A DNA stretch of 33,151 nucleotides from Dictyoglomaceae bacterium (lineage in GTDB: Bacteria; Dictyoglomota; Dictyoglomia; Dictyoglomales; Dictyoglomaceae): NCBI GenBank assembly GCA_026417425.1, contig JAOADF010000081.1, forward strand, positions 1 to 33,151, read 5' to 3'. The position numbers and the translations under genes are program-made. Under the pieces are notes generated by a model. It searched no databases. It saw nothing but the letters and a program-made list of their open reading frames with translations, and was not told the origin of the DNA. Below are positions 26,558-33,151 of the stretch, piece after piece. Positions within the stretch are counted from its first letter, which is position 1. Each line of letters begins with the position of its first letter.

Positions 26558-28007
26558 TTACTGCTATAGGTTTCATCTGGGCTACTTTTAAAGATAATCC
26601 AGCATTGTGGACTACATTTACCACATCTACAACATTTTTATATGCTTCTGACGCTTCCTCCACTATGGAAGCTTTAGATGCTGCTCTTATAATAATTCCT
26701 TTTTCCAAGAGTTCCCTCTCAATATCTGCGGCTTTTCTTCCACTTCTTAATAACTGTCTTCTGCTTTGAGTTCTTCCTGCACCATGACAGGTAGAGCCAA
26801 AAGCAATCTCCATAGCTTTAGGAAGACCAATAAGGAGAAAGGAAGATCTTCCCATATCTCCTGGAATTATAACGGGCTGTCCAATATCTTTATACTCTTC
26901 AGGAATATCAGGATGTCCTTTGGGAAAGGCACGAGTTGCTCCCTTTCTATGAACAATAACCTCTTCCTTTTTACCTTCTACTATATGTTCTTCTAATTTT
27001 GCAATATTGTGAGCAACATCATATATTAACTTTAATCCTAGTTTTTCTGCTCCCATCTTAAATACTTTTTCCATTGTTTCTCTTACCCAATGGGTAATCA
27101 TCTGCCTATTAGCCCAAGCAAAATTTGCAGCAGAACACATAGCTTGAAAGTAATCCTGTCCCTCAGGAGAATCAAAGGGAGCACATGCCAATTGTCTATC
27201 AGGAACATTAATTCCATATTTATTCATAGCTTGGGTCATCACTCTAATATAGTCTTCGGCGACCTGATGTCCCAAACCTCGAGATCCTGTATGAATCATT
27301 ATCACAATCTGGTTAGGAAATAATCCTAATTTATCCGCAATTTCAGGCTCAAAAATTTTACTTACCACCTGAACCTCTAAGAAATGATTTCCCGAACCTA
27401 AGGTTCCTAATTGGAACTCTCCCCTTTCCTTTGCTTTTTTGGATACTTTATCAGGATTTGCAAATTTTAGATAACCTCCTTCCTCTATTCTATTAAGATC
27501 CTCCTTCCAGCCATAACCTTGTTTTACAGCCCAGCTTGCTCCATAGGCTAAGACTTCATCTAATTCCTTACCTTTTACTCTTAACTCTCCTTCGGATCCT
27601 ACTCCTGCGGGAATAGCAGAAAAAAGAGCATCTACTAATTCCTTTAATTTAGGTTCCACTTCTTCTTTTGATAAGTTAGTTCTAATTAGTCTTACCCCAC
27701 AATTAATATCATAACCTACTCCACCAGGAGATATAACTCCTCCTTTCTTTTTCATAGCAGCAACTCCACCAATGGGAAAGCCATATCCCCAATGAATATC
27801 AGGCATAGCAAGGGACGCAGAAATTATTCCAGGAAGACTTGCTACATTTGCTACCTGTTCAGGAGACTGATCCTGAACAATATCTTTAATAAGTTTCTCA
27901 TCTGCAAAAATAATCCCAGGAACCTTCATAAAAGGTTTATAATTCTCAGGTATTCTATACCTGTAATCATCTATCTTTTCTAAAGGACCCTTCCATTGGT
28001 CTCCCAT
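26547..28007 (-). CDS. rtcB: RtcB-type RNA ligase
   Basis: 486 residues. RtcB joins 2',3'-cyclic-phosphate or 3'-phosphate RNA ends to 5'-OH ends using GTP and Mn2+, in tRNA splicing or RNA repair. Metal and guanylate motifs are visible: GVGYDINCGVRL (Asp and Cys ligands), GSGNHFLEV, HTGSRGLGHQ, the VAHNIAK histidine, and CHGAGRTQSRR, which contains the histidine that carries GMP. No intein interrupts it. I place the start at ATG 28007: GGAGGTG sits 8 bases upstream. The GTG at 28016 overlaps that ribosome site and is unlikely. It is transcribed away from the yjbQ-like gene. Confidence 0.95.
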   Translation of the reverse strand: MGDQWKGPLEKIDDYRYRIPENYKPFMKVPGIIFADEKLIKDIVQDQSPEQVANVASLPGIISASLAMPDIHWGYGFPIGGVAAMKKKGGVISPGGVGYDINCGVRLIRTNLSKEEVEPKLKELVDALFSAIPAGVGSEGELRVKGKELDEVLAYGASWAVKQGYGWKEDLNRIEEGGYLKFANPDKVSKKAKERGEFQLGTLGSGNHFLEVQVVSKIFEPEIADKLGLFPNQIVIMIHTGSRGLGHQVAEDYIRVMTQAMNKYGINVPDRQLACAPFDSPEGQDYFQAMCSAANFAWANRQMITHWVRETMEKVFKMGAEKLGLKLIYDVAHNIAKLEEHIVEGKKEEVIVHRKGATRAFPKGHPDIPEEYKDIGQPVIIPGDMGRSSFLLIGLPKAMEIAFGSTCHGAGRTQSRRQLLRSGRKAADIERELLEKGIIIRAASKASIVEEASEAYKNVVDVVNVVHNAGLSLKVAQMKPIAVIKG

Positions 28008-28038
28008 TATTTTCACCTCCAGGGAACATTTGTTTATT

Positions 28039-28066
28039 TTGTTTTATTTGTTTTTTCATCTATAAT
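28039..28066 (+). promoter_or_regulatory. Candidate promoter for the yjbQ-like gene
   Basis: TTGTTT (28039-28044), 16-base spacer, TATAAT (28061-28066), about 45 bases before the TTG start. The -35 lies in a T-rich stretch with several TTTGTTT/TTTTGTTTT near-repeats (28029-28056), so its exact position is uncertain. Confidence 0.55.
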
Positions 28067-28067
28067 A

Positions 28068-28073
28068 ATTATA
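28068..28073 (-). promoter_or_regulatory. -10 element of the divergent rtcB promoter
   Basis: TATAAT on the minus strand, 60 bases before the rtcB start and directly beside the plus-strand -10. No good -35 is visible at 16-18 bases. The two -10 elements are separated by one base. Confidence 0.45.
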
Positions 28074-28108
28074 CCTTTAAAATATAAATTGGGAAGGAGG
28101 TTTTAGAT

Positions 28109-28507
28109 TTGTTCTTTGAATTTACAGTCTCTACACCTTCAAAGACTGCTTTAGTAGATATTACTGAAAAAATTGAGGATTGTATTAGGAAAAGTAATGT
28201 AAAAGAAGGAAGATGCTTTATTTTTATTCCCCACACTACTGCAGGGGTCATTATAAATGAAAATTATGATCCTAGTGTTGTGAGGGATATTCTAAACACT
28301 CTTGAGAAATTAATTCCTTGGAGCATGAATTATTCTCATGCGGAAGGAAATGCTCCTGCACATATAAAAAGCACTATTCTTGGGAATCAGGTGGTAGCTT
28401 TTATTCAAAATGGAAGATTAAAATTAGGAACGTGGCAGGGAATATTTCTTGCAGAGTTTGATGGCCCAAGGGTAAGGAAAGTTTGGGTTGACATAGTTGG
28501 AGAATAG
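28109..28507 (+). CDS. YjbQ/UPF0047 family protein
   Basis: 132 residues, the usual length for this compact beta-rich family. Motifs: HTTAGVIINENYDPSVVRDI, NYSHAEGNAPAHIKSTILGNQVVAFIQNGRLKLGTWQGIFLAEFDGPR, with the conserved histidines (HTT, SHAEGNAPAH) that suggest a metal or catalytic site. E. coli YjbQ has weak thiamine-phosphate-synthase activity; the physiological role is not settled. TTG 28109 is the start, 8 bases after GGAAGGAGG. It is transcribed divergently from rtcB across a 101-base gap. Confidence 0.92.
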   Translation: MFFEFTVSTPSKTALVDITEKIEDCIRKSNVKEGRCFIFIPHTTAGVIINENYDPSVVRDILNTLEKLIPWSMNYSHAEGNAPAHIKSTILGNQVVAFIQNGRLKLGTWQGIFLAEFDGPRVRKVWVDIVGE

Positions 28508-28532
28508 GTTTAAACTCTTAAAAAGAAGGTAA

Positions 28533-28553
28533 TCCCTTATTTTTTAGAAGGGA
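28533..28553 (+). promoter_or_regulatory. Small hairpin covering the microprotein ribosome site
   Basis: TCCCTT (28533-28538) can pair with AAGGGA (28548-28553). The 3' arm includes the start of the GGGAGG ribosome site for the 25-codon gene, so folding would hide it. Six base pairs are weak at high growth temperature. Confidence 0.35.
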
Positions 28554-28562
28554 GGAATAAGT

Positions 28563-28640
28563 ATGGCTTGGTATTGGTGGGTAATAATAATTGTAGTAAT
28601 AATACTCTTAATTTGGTATTTCACAAAAGGAAAAAAATAG
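28563..28640 (+). CDS. 25-residue predicted single-pass membrane microprotein
   Basis: ATG 28563 follows a good AAGGGAGGA site by 7 bases and opens a 25-codon frame ending at TAG. The product starts MAWYWW, continues with an unbroken run of Ile, Val, Leu (residues 7-17), an aromatic end (WYF), and a basic tail TKGKK. That is a compact transmembrane helix with aromatic belts at both ends and positive residues, by the positive-inside rule, at the cytoplasmic C-terminus. No family is recognised. It stands alone between the yjbQ-like gene and the NAD-salvage genes. A non-coding explanation cannot be excluded, but the ribosome site and composition favour a real peptide. Confidence 0.62.
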   Translation: MAWYWWVIIIVVIILLIWYFTKGKK

Positions 28641-28663
28641 TTAAAGTTTTTGGGATTTTTGCT

Positions 28664-28697
28664 TTAAAAGGGATGGGATTAATCCCATCCCTTTTAA
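28664..28697. terminator. Perfect 34-bp palindrome just before the nicotinamidase ribosome site
   Basis: The arm TTAAAAGGGATGGGATT (28664-28680) is followed at once by its exact complement (28681-28697). In RNA it makes a GC-containing stem with a tight loop, ending in CCCTTTTAA. It can serve as an intrinsic terminator for the microprotein gene, on either strand. The GGAGGTG site of the nicotinamidase gene begins three bases later, leaving no room for a promoter between them. If transcription reaches the NAD-salvage genes from upstream, this is an attenuator; it could also be an operator. Confidence 0.75.
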
Positions 28698-28712
28698 TAT
28701 GGAGGTGAAAAG

Positions 28713-29261
28713 ATGAGATCAGCTCTTTTAATAATTGATATGATATTTGATTTTGTATACGGTAAATTTGGAAATCCTTATGCTCAAGGAATAGTTCCTA
28801 AAATAAAGGATCTCATAGATTCTGCACGGGAAAATAATATTCCTATCTTTTATCTTGTGGATACGCATTCTAAAAATGATCCTGAAATGTCTCTTTGGGG
28901 CGAACATGCTATGGAGGGAGAAGAAGGCTCAAAAATAATTTCTGAGCTTTCTCCAAAGGAAGGAGATTATATAATAAAAAAGAAAGTTTATAGTGGTTTT
29001 TTTGAAACAGATCTTGAGAAAAAATTAAAGAATTTAAATATTAGTACTTTATATCTAACAGGAACAAGTACCCATATTTGTGTTCTTCATAACTCTGCTG
29101 ATGGATTTTATCGAGGATTTAAAATTGTAGTGGTATCTGATGCAGTAGCATCTTTTGTTCCCGAGGAACATGATAGAGCTTTAAAGTATATGAAGGAAAT
29201 TCATGGTGCTGAGATTATAACTTCTGATGTAGTAAAGGAGAGGTGGAAAAAAGGTGAATGA
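28713..29261 (+). CDS. pncA: Nicotinamidase / isochorismatase-family hydrolase
   Basis: 182 residues of the cysteine-hydrolase family. The triad is D9 (LLIIDMIFDF), K91 (IIKKKVYSGFF) and C123 (THICVLHNSADGFYRG). It converts nicotinamide to nicotinate. The assignment as nicotinamidase rather than another isochorismatase-like amidase rests on the next gene, nicotinate phosphoribosyltransferase, which uses the product; the two overlap by eight bases. The metal-site histidines of classic PncA are visible around VDTHSKNDPE and WGEHAMEG. GGAGGTG precedes the ATG. Confidence 0.87.
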   Translation: MRSALLIIDMIFDFVYGKFGNPYAQGIVPKIKDLIDSARENNIPIFYLVDTHSKNDPEMSLWGEHAMEGEEGSKIISELSPKEGDYIIKKKVYSGFFETDLEKKLKNLNISTLYLTGTSTHICVLHNSADGFYRGFKIVVVSDAVASFVPEEHDRALKYMKEIHGAEIITSDVVKERWKKGE

Positions 29262-30438
29262 TTTTTTGGTTGCAAAACCTGAAGAGATAAAAAGGGGATT
29301 AGCGACTGATGCTTATTTTATAAGAACTGAAGAGGTCTTAGAGGGTCTTGGTAAAAATCCCTACGTGGTAATGGAACTTTTTACTAAATCTTTTCCTGAT
29401 AAAAATTATCTTTTTGGGGTTTTTTTAGGTGCTTTTGAAGTTGCAAAACTTCTTGAGGGTTTGCCTATTGATGTTTATGCCATGGAAGAAGGAGAGATAT
29501 TCTTTCCTTATGAACCTGTTATCCAAGTTATGGGTAGATATAAAGATTTTGCAAGATATGAAACTTCCATATTAGGGTTTGTTTCTTTTTTATCAGGAAT
29601 AGGAACAAAATCTGCAAGAATAAGAATTTCTGCGAAGGATAAAAAGATCTATAGTTTTGGAACAAGACGTCAACATCCTTTTTTAGCTCCTACTGTAGAA
29701 TATGCCACCTATGTATGTGGATTTGATGGAGTATCCAATGTCCTTGGAGCAGAATATTTAGGGAAAAATCCTGTAGGAACTATGCCCCATGCATTAATTC
29801 TTGTAATTGGAGATGATAAATCCGCTTTCATTGCTTTTGATAAGTATGTAGATGAGAAAATTCCAAGAATTGCTCTAATAGATACTTTTGGGTCTCCTAT
29901 AGTTGAATCTATTTCTGCTCTAGAAGCTTTGGGTTCAAAGCTACAAGGAGTAAGATTAGATAGTAAAGATTATATTTATCTTGTTAAAGACATAAGATGG
30001 GAATTTAAGAGAAGGGGATATGAAAATATTATGATTTTTCTCAGTGGTGGTTTAGATGAATATGAGATAGAGAAATATAGAGATTTAGTAGATGCCTTTG
30101 GGGTTGGAACGAGAGTAGCTAACGCTCCTGTTATAGATTTTGCATTAAAAATTGTAGAAGTAGATGGAGAACCAAGGGCAAAATCAGGGAATATGCCAGG
30201 AAGAAAGCAAGTTTTAAGAGATAAAAATTATAATGATATAATTCGCCTTTTTAAATCTGAGATATTACCAGGATATGAACCCTTATTAAAACCTCTCATA
30301 GAGAAAGGAAAGATAGTAAGAGATATGGAAAACGTAGATAAAGTTAGAGAAAGAATATTGACTAAATTGAAATCTTTACCCGAAAATTTAAAGATAATAA
30401 AGGGTGGAGAAATTCCTACAATAAAGTTTGAACCTTGA
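29254..30438 (+). CDS. pncB: Nicotinate phosphoribosyltransferase
   Basis: 394 residues, matching the shorter (archaeal-like, about 390) class of this enzyme. It makes nicotinate mononucleotide from nicotinate and PRPP. Family phrases: FSFGTRRQHPFLAPTVEYATYVCGFDGVSNVLGAEYLGKNPVGTMPHALIL (the substrate and His region), LIDTFGSPIVES, GVRLDSKDY, IFLSGGLDEYEI, and FGVGTRVANAPVIDFALKIVEVDGEPRAKSGNMPGRKQV. The start is GTG 29254, inside the 3' end of the nicotinamidase gene, so the two make a salvage unit from nicotinamide towards NAD. No cysteine cluster for zinc is evident at its C-terminus. Confidence 0.92.
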   Translation: MNDFLVAKPEEIKRGLATDAYFIRTEEVLEGLGKNPYVVMELFTKSFPDKNYLFGVFLGAFEVAKLLEGLPIDVYAMEEGEIFFPYEPVIQVMGRYKDFARYETSILGFVSFLSGIGTKSARIRISAKDKKIYSFGTRRQHPFLAPTVEYATYVCGFDGVSNVLGAEYLGKNPVGTMPHALILVIGDDKSAFIAFDKYVDEKIPRIALIDTFGSPIVESISALEALGSKLQGVRLDSKDYIYLVKDIRWEFKRRGYENIMIFLSGGLDEYEIEKYRDLVDAFGVGTRVANAPVIDFALKIVEVDGEPRAKSGNMPGRKQVLRDKNYNDIIRLFKSEILPGYEPLLKPLIEKGKIVRDMENVDKVRERILTKLKSLPENLKIIKGGEIPTIKFEP

Positions 30439-30463
30439 CGATTATATCCATTTTTGTTAATAT
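30435..30463 (+). promoter_or_regulatory. Probable promoter of the rpmH cluster
   Basis: TTGACG (30435-30440), 17-base spacer, TAATAT (30458-30463), 40 bases before the rpmH start. The -35 overlaps the stop codon of the upstream gene. Spacing is ideal and each hexamer is close to consensus. Confidence 0.7.
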
Positions 30464-30502
30464 TACCTTTGTATTAAATTTAGGAATAGAGGGAGAGGTA
30501 AA

Positions 30503-30637
30503 ATGAAAAGGACTTATCAGCCAAAGAAACATCATAGACAAAGAGTTCATGGATTTTTAAGAAGAATGAGAACTCCTGGTGGAAGAAGAGTTTTAAAAAG
30601 AAGAAGAGCAAAAGGAAGAAAGAGATTGGCGGTATAA
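30503..30637 (+). CDS. rpmH: Ribosomal protein bL34
   Basis: 44 residues, highly basic, the normal bL34 length, with the family signature [43 protein letters not shown] structural component of the large ribosomal subunit. The GGGAGAGG site lies before ATG 30503. The stop TAA is followed at once by the TTG start of rnpA, the ancient rpmH-rnpA pair. Confidence 0.98.
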   Translation: MKRTYQPKKHHRQRVHGFLRRMRTPGGRRVLKRRRAKGRKRLAV

Positions 30638-31027
30638 TTGAGTTTATTTTCCTTTCCAAAACATGAAAGACTCAAAAAGAAGAAGGATTTTAAAAGAATC
30701 ATAAAGGAGGGAAGGGTCTATACCTTTCCTCCTTTTATGGTATATATAAGAAGGGGAAGTGATGTTAGAAAAATAGGGATAATTGTTAATAAAAAAGTAG
30801 GATCTGCAGTAGTGAGAAATAGATTAAAAAGATTAGTAAGGGAAGTTTATAGATTGAATAGACCTTATCTTGTCGATGATGTGGAGATGATTGTGATTAT
30901 AAAACCCTCAGATAGAATAATTAAAAATTTCTGGGAAATGGAGAAAATTCTAAAAAAAATATGGCAGAATGCTAATATTTTTAAAGATGTTGAAAAAAGT
31001 AGTAATTCTTCTAATAAAATTTTATAA
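30638..31027 (+). CDS. rnpA: Ribonuclease P protein component
   Basis: 129 residues, basic. RnpA binds the RNase P RNA and pre-tRNA 5' leader. The hallmark RNR region is [23 protein letters not shown], preceded by the conserved [13 protein letters not shown] and FMVYIRR. TTG 30638 directly follows the rpmH stop and gives the expected N-terminus ([17 protein letters not shown]). The 3' end overlaps yidD by about 40 bases. Confidence 0.95.
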   Translation: MSLFSFPKHERLKKKKDFKRIIKEGRVYTFPPFMVYIRRGSDVRKIGIIVNKKVGSAVVRNRLKRLVREVYRLNRPYLVDDVEMIVIIKPSDRIIKNFWEMEKILKKIWQNANIFKDVEKSSNSSNKIL

Positions 31028-31241
31028 ATATTTTATATCTCCAGCTCTTCCTCATTCCTGTAGATTTTATCCCACATGCTCCACATATACTTTAACTGCC
31101 ATTGAAAGATATGGGATTTTAAAAGGAGGGCTTCTGGGAATTAAAAGAATACTAAGATGTCATCCCTTTAATCCAGGAGGCTTTGATCCTGTTCCAGAAT
31201 ATATAAGAAAAGAAAAATTAAATAGGAGGAAAAAAGAATGA
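30987..31241 (+). CDS. yidD: YidD membrane protein insertion efficiency factor
   Basis: 84 residues from ATG 30987. The family core is complete: [61 protein letters not shown], including the three conserved cysteines. The N-terminal helix ([16 protein letters not shown]) aligns with usual YidD starts, which is why I prefer ATG 30987 to the in-frame ATG at 30969. Both lie inside the rnpA 3' end and neither has a strong ribosome site. It aids YidC-dependent insertion, and its stop overlaps the yidC start. Confidence 0.93.
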   Translation: MLKKVVILLIKFYKYFISPALPHSCRFYPTCSTYTLTAIERYGILKGGLLGIKRILRCHPFNPGGFDPVPEYIRKEKLNRRKKE

Positions 31242-31867
31242 TACAATTTTTAGTGGATATCTTAGGAAAAATATTGGAATTTTTTTATTCTTGGACTAAT
31301 AATTATGGACTTGCCATAATTTTCTTGGTTATTTTTGTTAGAATTATTTTATACCCTTTGGTTCAAGCCCAGCTTAAATCCCTTCTTCTTATGCAAAAGA
31401 TACAACCCGAGATTCAAAAACTTCAACAAAAATTTAAAGATGATCCCCAAGCTCTAAATAGAGAAATTATGCTTCTCTACAGACAATATAAAATAAATCC
31501 TGCTATGGGATGTTTACCTTTAATTCTTCAATTTCCCATTCTCATTGCCCTTTATCAATTACTTGTAGGTTATAAATATGCGACTACCCCTACCTTTCTT
31601 TGGATCTCTGATCTCACAAAGCCTGATGTTCTCCTTTTACTTCTTATGGGAGTAACCCAGTATTTTTCAGGAAAAATAACTGCTTTTCCCGCTTCTCCCG
31701 AGGCAAGAAAACAACAGGAACTAAATAATATTATTATGTCTGTATTATTTACAGGTATGTTCTACTTTTTTAATATACCTGCAGGGGTTATGCTTTACTG
31801 GTTTACTTCTAATCTTTTCCAACTACTTCAACAGTTTATAGTAGTGAAGCTTCATTTAGGAGGCTAA
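31238..31867 (+). CDS. yidC: YidC/Oxa1-type membrane insertase, short form
   Basis: 209 residues. It has the Oxa1 core but lacks the large periplasmic domain of proteobacterial YidC, like the Gram-positive and Thermotoga-type proteins. The first core helix contains R35 (FVRIILYPL), the hydrophilic-groove arginine. It is followed by the cytoplasmic charged hairpin ([35 protein letters not shown]) and further helices ending in '[19 protein letters not shown]'. No separate signal helix or lipobox precedes the core. It inserts membrane proteins such as the ATP synthase c subunit. ATGA overlap with yidD; jag follows after four bases. Confidence 0.94.
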   Translation: MIQFLVDILGKILEFFYSWTNNYGLAIIFLVIFVRIILYPLVQAQLKSLLLMQKIQPEIQKLQQKFKDDPQALNREIMLLYRQYKINPAMGCLPLILQFPILIALYQLLVGYKYATTPTFLWISDLTKPDVLLLLLMGVTQYFSGKITAFPASPEARKQQELNNIIMSVLFTGMFYFFNIPAGVMLYWFTSNLFQLLQQFIVVKLHLGG

Positions 31868-31871
31868 TAAT

Positions 31872-32489
31872 ATGAAAGAGGTGGAAACTGAGGGAAAAAC
31901 TTTAGAAGAAGCTTTAAAGAAGGCCCAGCTTATTCTAGAAGTTCCTTTAGAAGAAATAGAATATGAGATTTTAGAAATAGGAAAAGAGGGAATTTTAGGA
32001 ATTGGAGCTAAACCCTATAGAGTTTACGCTCGAATAAAAAAGAAAGCTGATGATATTTTAGAAGAATTTTTAAAAAATATTTTGAAAAGAATGGAATTAA
32101 AAGTTAGAATTAAAAAGATAAAAAAAGATAATAACATTTTATTTAGCGTTGAAGGGGAAAACTTAGGTAGGATTATTGGATATAATGGAAGAACTTTATC
32201 CGCCCTTGAATTTATCTTGAGATTATATGGTGCAAAATTAGGGATACAGGAAATAATTACATTGGATATTGATCATTACAGAGAAAGAAGAGAATTTCAA
32301 CTTATAAATTTAGCGAAGAAAATAGCAAAAAGGGTAAAGGAAGAAAAAAGAAAGATAGCTTTAAATCCTCTTCCAGCAAGGGAAAGAAGAATCATACATA
32401 TAGCTTTACAAGAAGATCCCTTTGTCTACACCTATAGTGAAGGAGAAGAACCTAAAAGAAGAGTAATCATAGCTCCAAGGGAAGAATGA
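31872..32489 (+). CDS. jag: Jag/KhpB RNA-binding protein
   Basis: 205 residues with three domains in order: Jag-N (1-52; KEVETEGKTLEEALKKAQLILEVPLEEIEYEILE), a KH domain (about 75-135; VEGENLGRIIGYNGRTLSALEFIL, with a GxxG-type loop), and an R3H domain (about 145-203; RREFQLINLAKKIAKRVKEEKRKIALNPLPARERRIIHIAL). In other bacteria KhpB pairs with KhpA and binds many RNAs, affecting cell division and envelope growth. The gene sits in its conserved place after yidC, and its stop overlaps the mnmE start. Confidence 0.94.
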   Translation: MKEVETEGKTLEEALKKAQLILEVPLEEIEYEILEIGKEGILGIGAKPYRVYARIKKKADDILEEFLKNILKRMELKVRIKKIKKDNNILFSVEGENLGRIIGYNGRTLSALEFILRLYGAKLGIQEIITLDIDHYRERREFQLINLAKKIAKRVKEEKRKIALNPLPARERRIIHIALQEDPFVYTYSEGEEPKRRVIIAPREE

Positions 32490-33151
32490 AGAAATATCTA
32501 AGTGATGATATAGTTGCTATATCCACTCCTCTGGGACATAGTGGGATAGGTGTGATTCGTCTCTCAGGCCCCAATGTGATTTCCATTGTTAAGGATATTT
32601 TTATTCCTTTTAAAAAGAAAAAGGATATAAGTAAAGTTCCCTCTCATACTCTTCATTATGGAAAAATTTCTGATGGGAAAAGAATTATTGATGAAGTTAT
32701 GGTAGCGATTTTAAAAGCACCAAATACCTATACAAGAGAAGATATGGTAGAAATATATGCTCATGGAGGGCCTATCCCCTTACAAGAAATTTTAAATCTT
32801 ATCTTAAATAAAGGAGCAAGACTCGCAGAAAAGGGAGAATTTACAAAAAGAGCCTTTTTAAATGGAAGAATCGATCTTCTACAGGCGGAAGGAATTTTAG
32901 ATATTATTTATGCAAGAAGCTCAAAATCTTTAGATATTGCTATTAGAAAATTAGAGGGAGAATCATCGAAAATTTTAAAAGAGATAAAGAAGGAAGTTGA
33001 AAGATTGAGAATATACTTAGAGGCAGTTTTAGATTTTCCAGAAGATGTTAGTGATTTAGAGAGAAAAGAGTGGACTAATTCTTTAAAAAATTTATCAGAA
33101 AAGGTAAAAAATCTTATTGAAAGGGCGGAAAGGGGAGAATGGCTTAAGGGA
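32486..33151 (+). CDS. mnmE: tRNA modification GTPase MnmE (3' end outside window)
   Basis: 222 codons are visible and the frame is open at the window edge. The N-terminal folate-binding domain is clear: DDIVAISTPLGHSGIGVIRLSGP, DEVMVAILKAPNTYTREDMVEIYAHGGP, and ARLAEKGEFTKRAFLNGRIDLLQAEGILDIIYARS, followed by the start of the helical domain (LEAVLDFPED). MnmE with MnmG modifies the wobble uridine of several tRNAs. The GTPase domain and C-terminal cysteine lie beyond the window. ATGA overlap with jag. Confidence 0.96.
   Translation, partial: MKKYLSDDIVAISTPLGHSGIGVIRLSGPNVISIVKDIFIPFKKKKDISKVPSHTLHYGKISDGKRIIDEVMVAILKAPNTYTREDMVEIYAHGGPIPLQEILNLILNKGARLAEKGEFTKRAFLNGRIDLLQAEGILDIIYARSSKSLDIAIRKLEGESSKILKEIKKEVERLRIYLEAVLDFPEDVSDLERKEWTNSLKNLSEKVKNLIERAERGEWLKG

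Noticed and set aside
28029..28056. T-rich TTTGTTT near-repeats as a protein-binding array
   Set aside because: The repeat units differ in length and composition is nearly all T; more likely part of an AT-rich promoter region.
30439..30502. DnaA boxes or an origin before rpmH
   Set aside because: The gap is only 64 bases and holds no TTATCCACA-like repeats; a promoter explains it.

Overview
This is a 33 kb stretch of an AT-rich bacterial chromosome. Genes are packed tightly, with many 4-base or longer overlaps, and almost all lie on the plus strand. Arginine is mostly AGA/AGG and the proteins are rich in Lys, Glu and Ile, as in a thermophile. An outer-membrane lipid-transport set (Lpt), an apolipoprotein acyltransferase and a PorV-like barrel imply a two-membrane envelope. 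The anaerobe-type rubredoxin/reductase pair, the archaeal-like nicotinate phosphoribosyltransferase and a GlpP-type antiterminator fit best with Dictyoglomus (phylum Dictyoglomi). That assignment is inference from gene content, not from a database match.

Layout. (1) 1-5578: envelope operon of lnt (5' end cut off), lptC-like, lptA-like, lptF/G permease and lptD-like genes. (2) 5643-8842: rubredoxin, its FAD/NAD(P)H reductase, a secreted or anchored lysophospholipase-type hydrolase and a leaderless HtrA-type protease, led by an extended -10 promoter. (3) 8884-9837: histone-deacetylase-superfamily amidohydrolase with a TTG start. (4) 10020-16863: yqeY followed by a complete F-type ATP synthase operon (atpZ, atpI-like, a, c, b-delta fusion, alpha, gamma, beta, epsilon). 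There is no free delta gene: the b subunit carries a delta-type C-terminal domain directly, and the delta N-terminal domain is missing. The c subunit has a sodium-type ligand set. (5) 16841-17425, minus strand: glpP-like regulator with a near-consensus promoter, divergent from the next operon and overlapping atpC tail to tail. (6) 17566-26529: a 1041-residue secreted Ig-repeat protein, a PorV/UPF0164-like barrel, a DUF3798 binding protein, an unusual RbsA-like double ATPase and two permeases. A long hairpin separates the binding protein from the ATPase. The transported substrate is unknown. (7) 26547-28507: rtcB (minus) and a YjbQ/UPF0047 gene, transcribed divergently. (8) 28563-30438: a 25-residue membrane microprotein, a perfect 34-bp palindrome, then nicotinamidase and nicotinate phosphoribosyltransferase for NAD salvage. 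(9) 30503-33151: the conserved rpmH-rnpA-yidD-yidC-jag-mnmE cluster, with mnmE running off the window.

No tRNA, rRNA, CRISPR array, insertion sequence or prophage gene is visible; this is core chromosome. The points most worth a second look are the b-delta chimera, the sodium-type c ring, the DUF3798 transporter operon with its Ig-repeat and barrel partners, the two intra-operon palindromes placed just before ribosome binding sites, and the microprotein.
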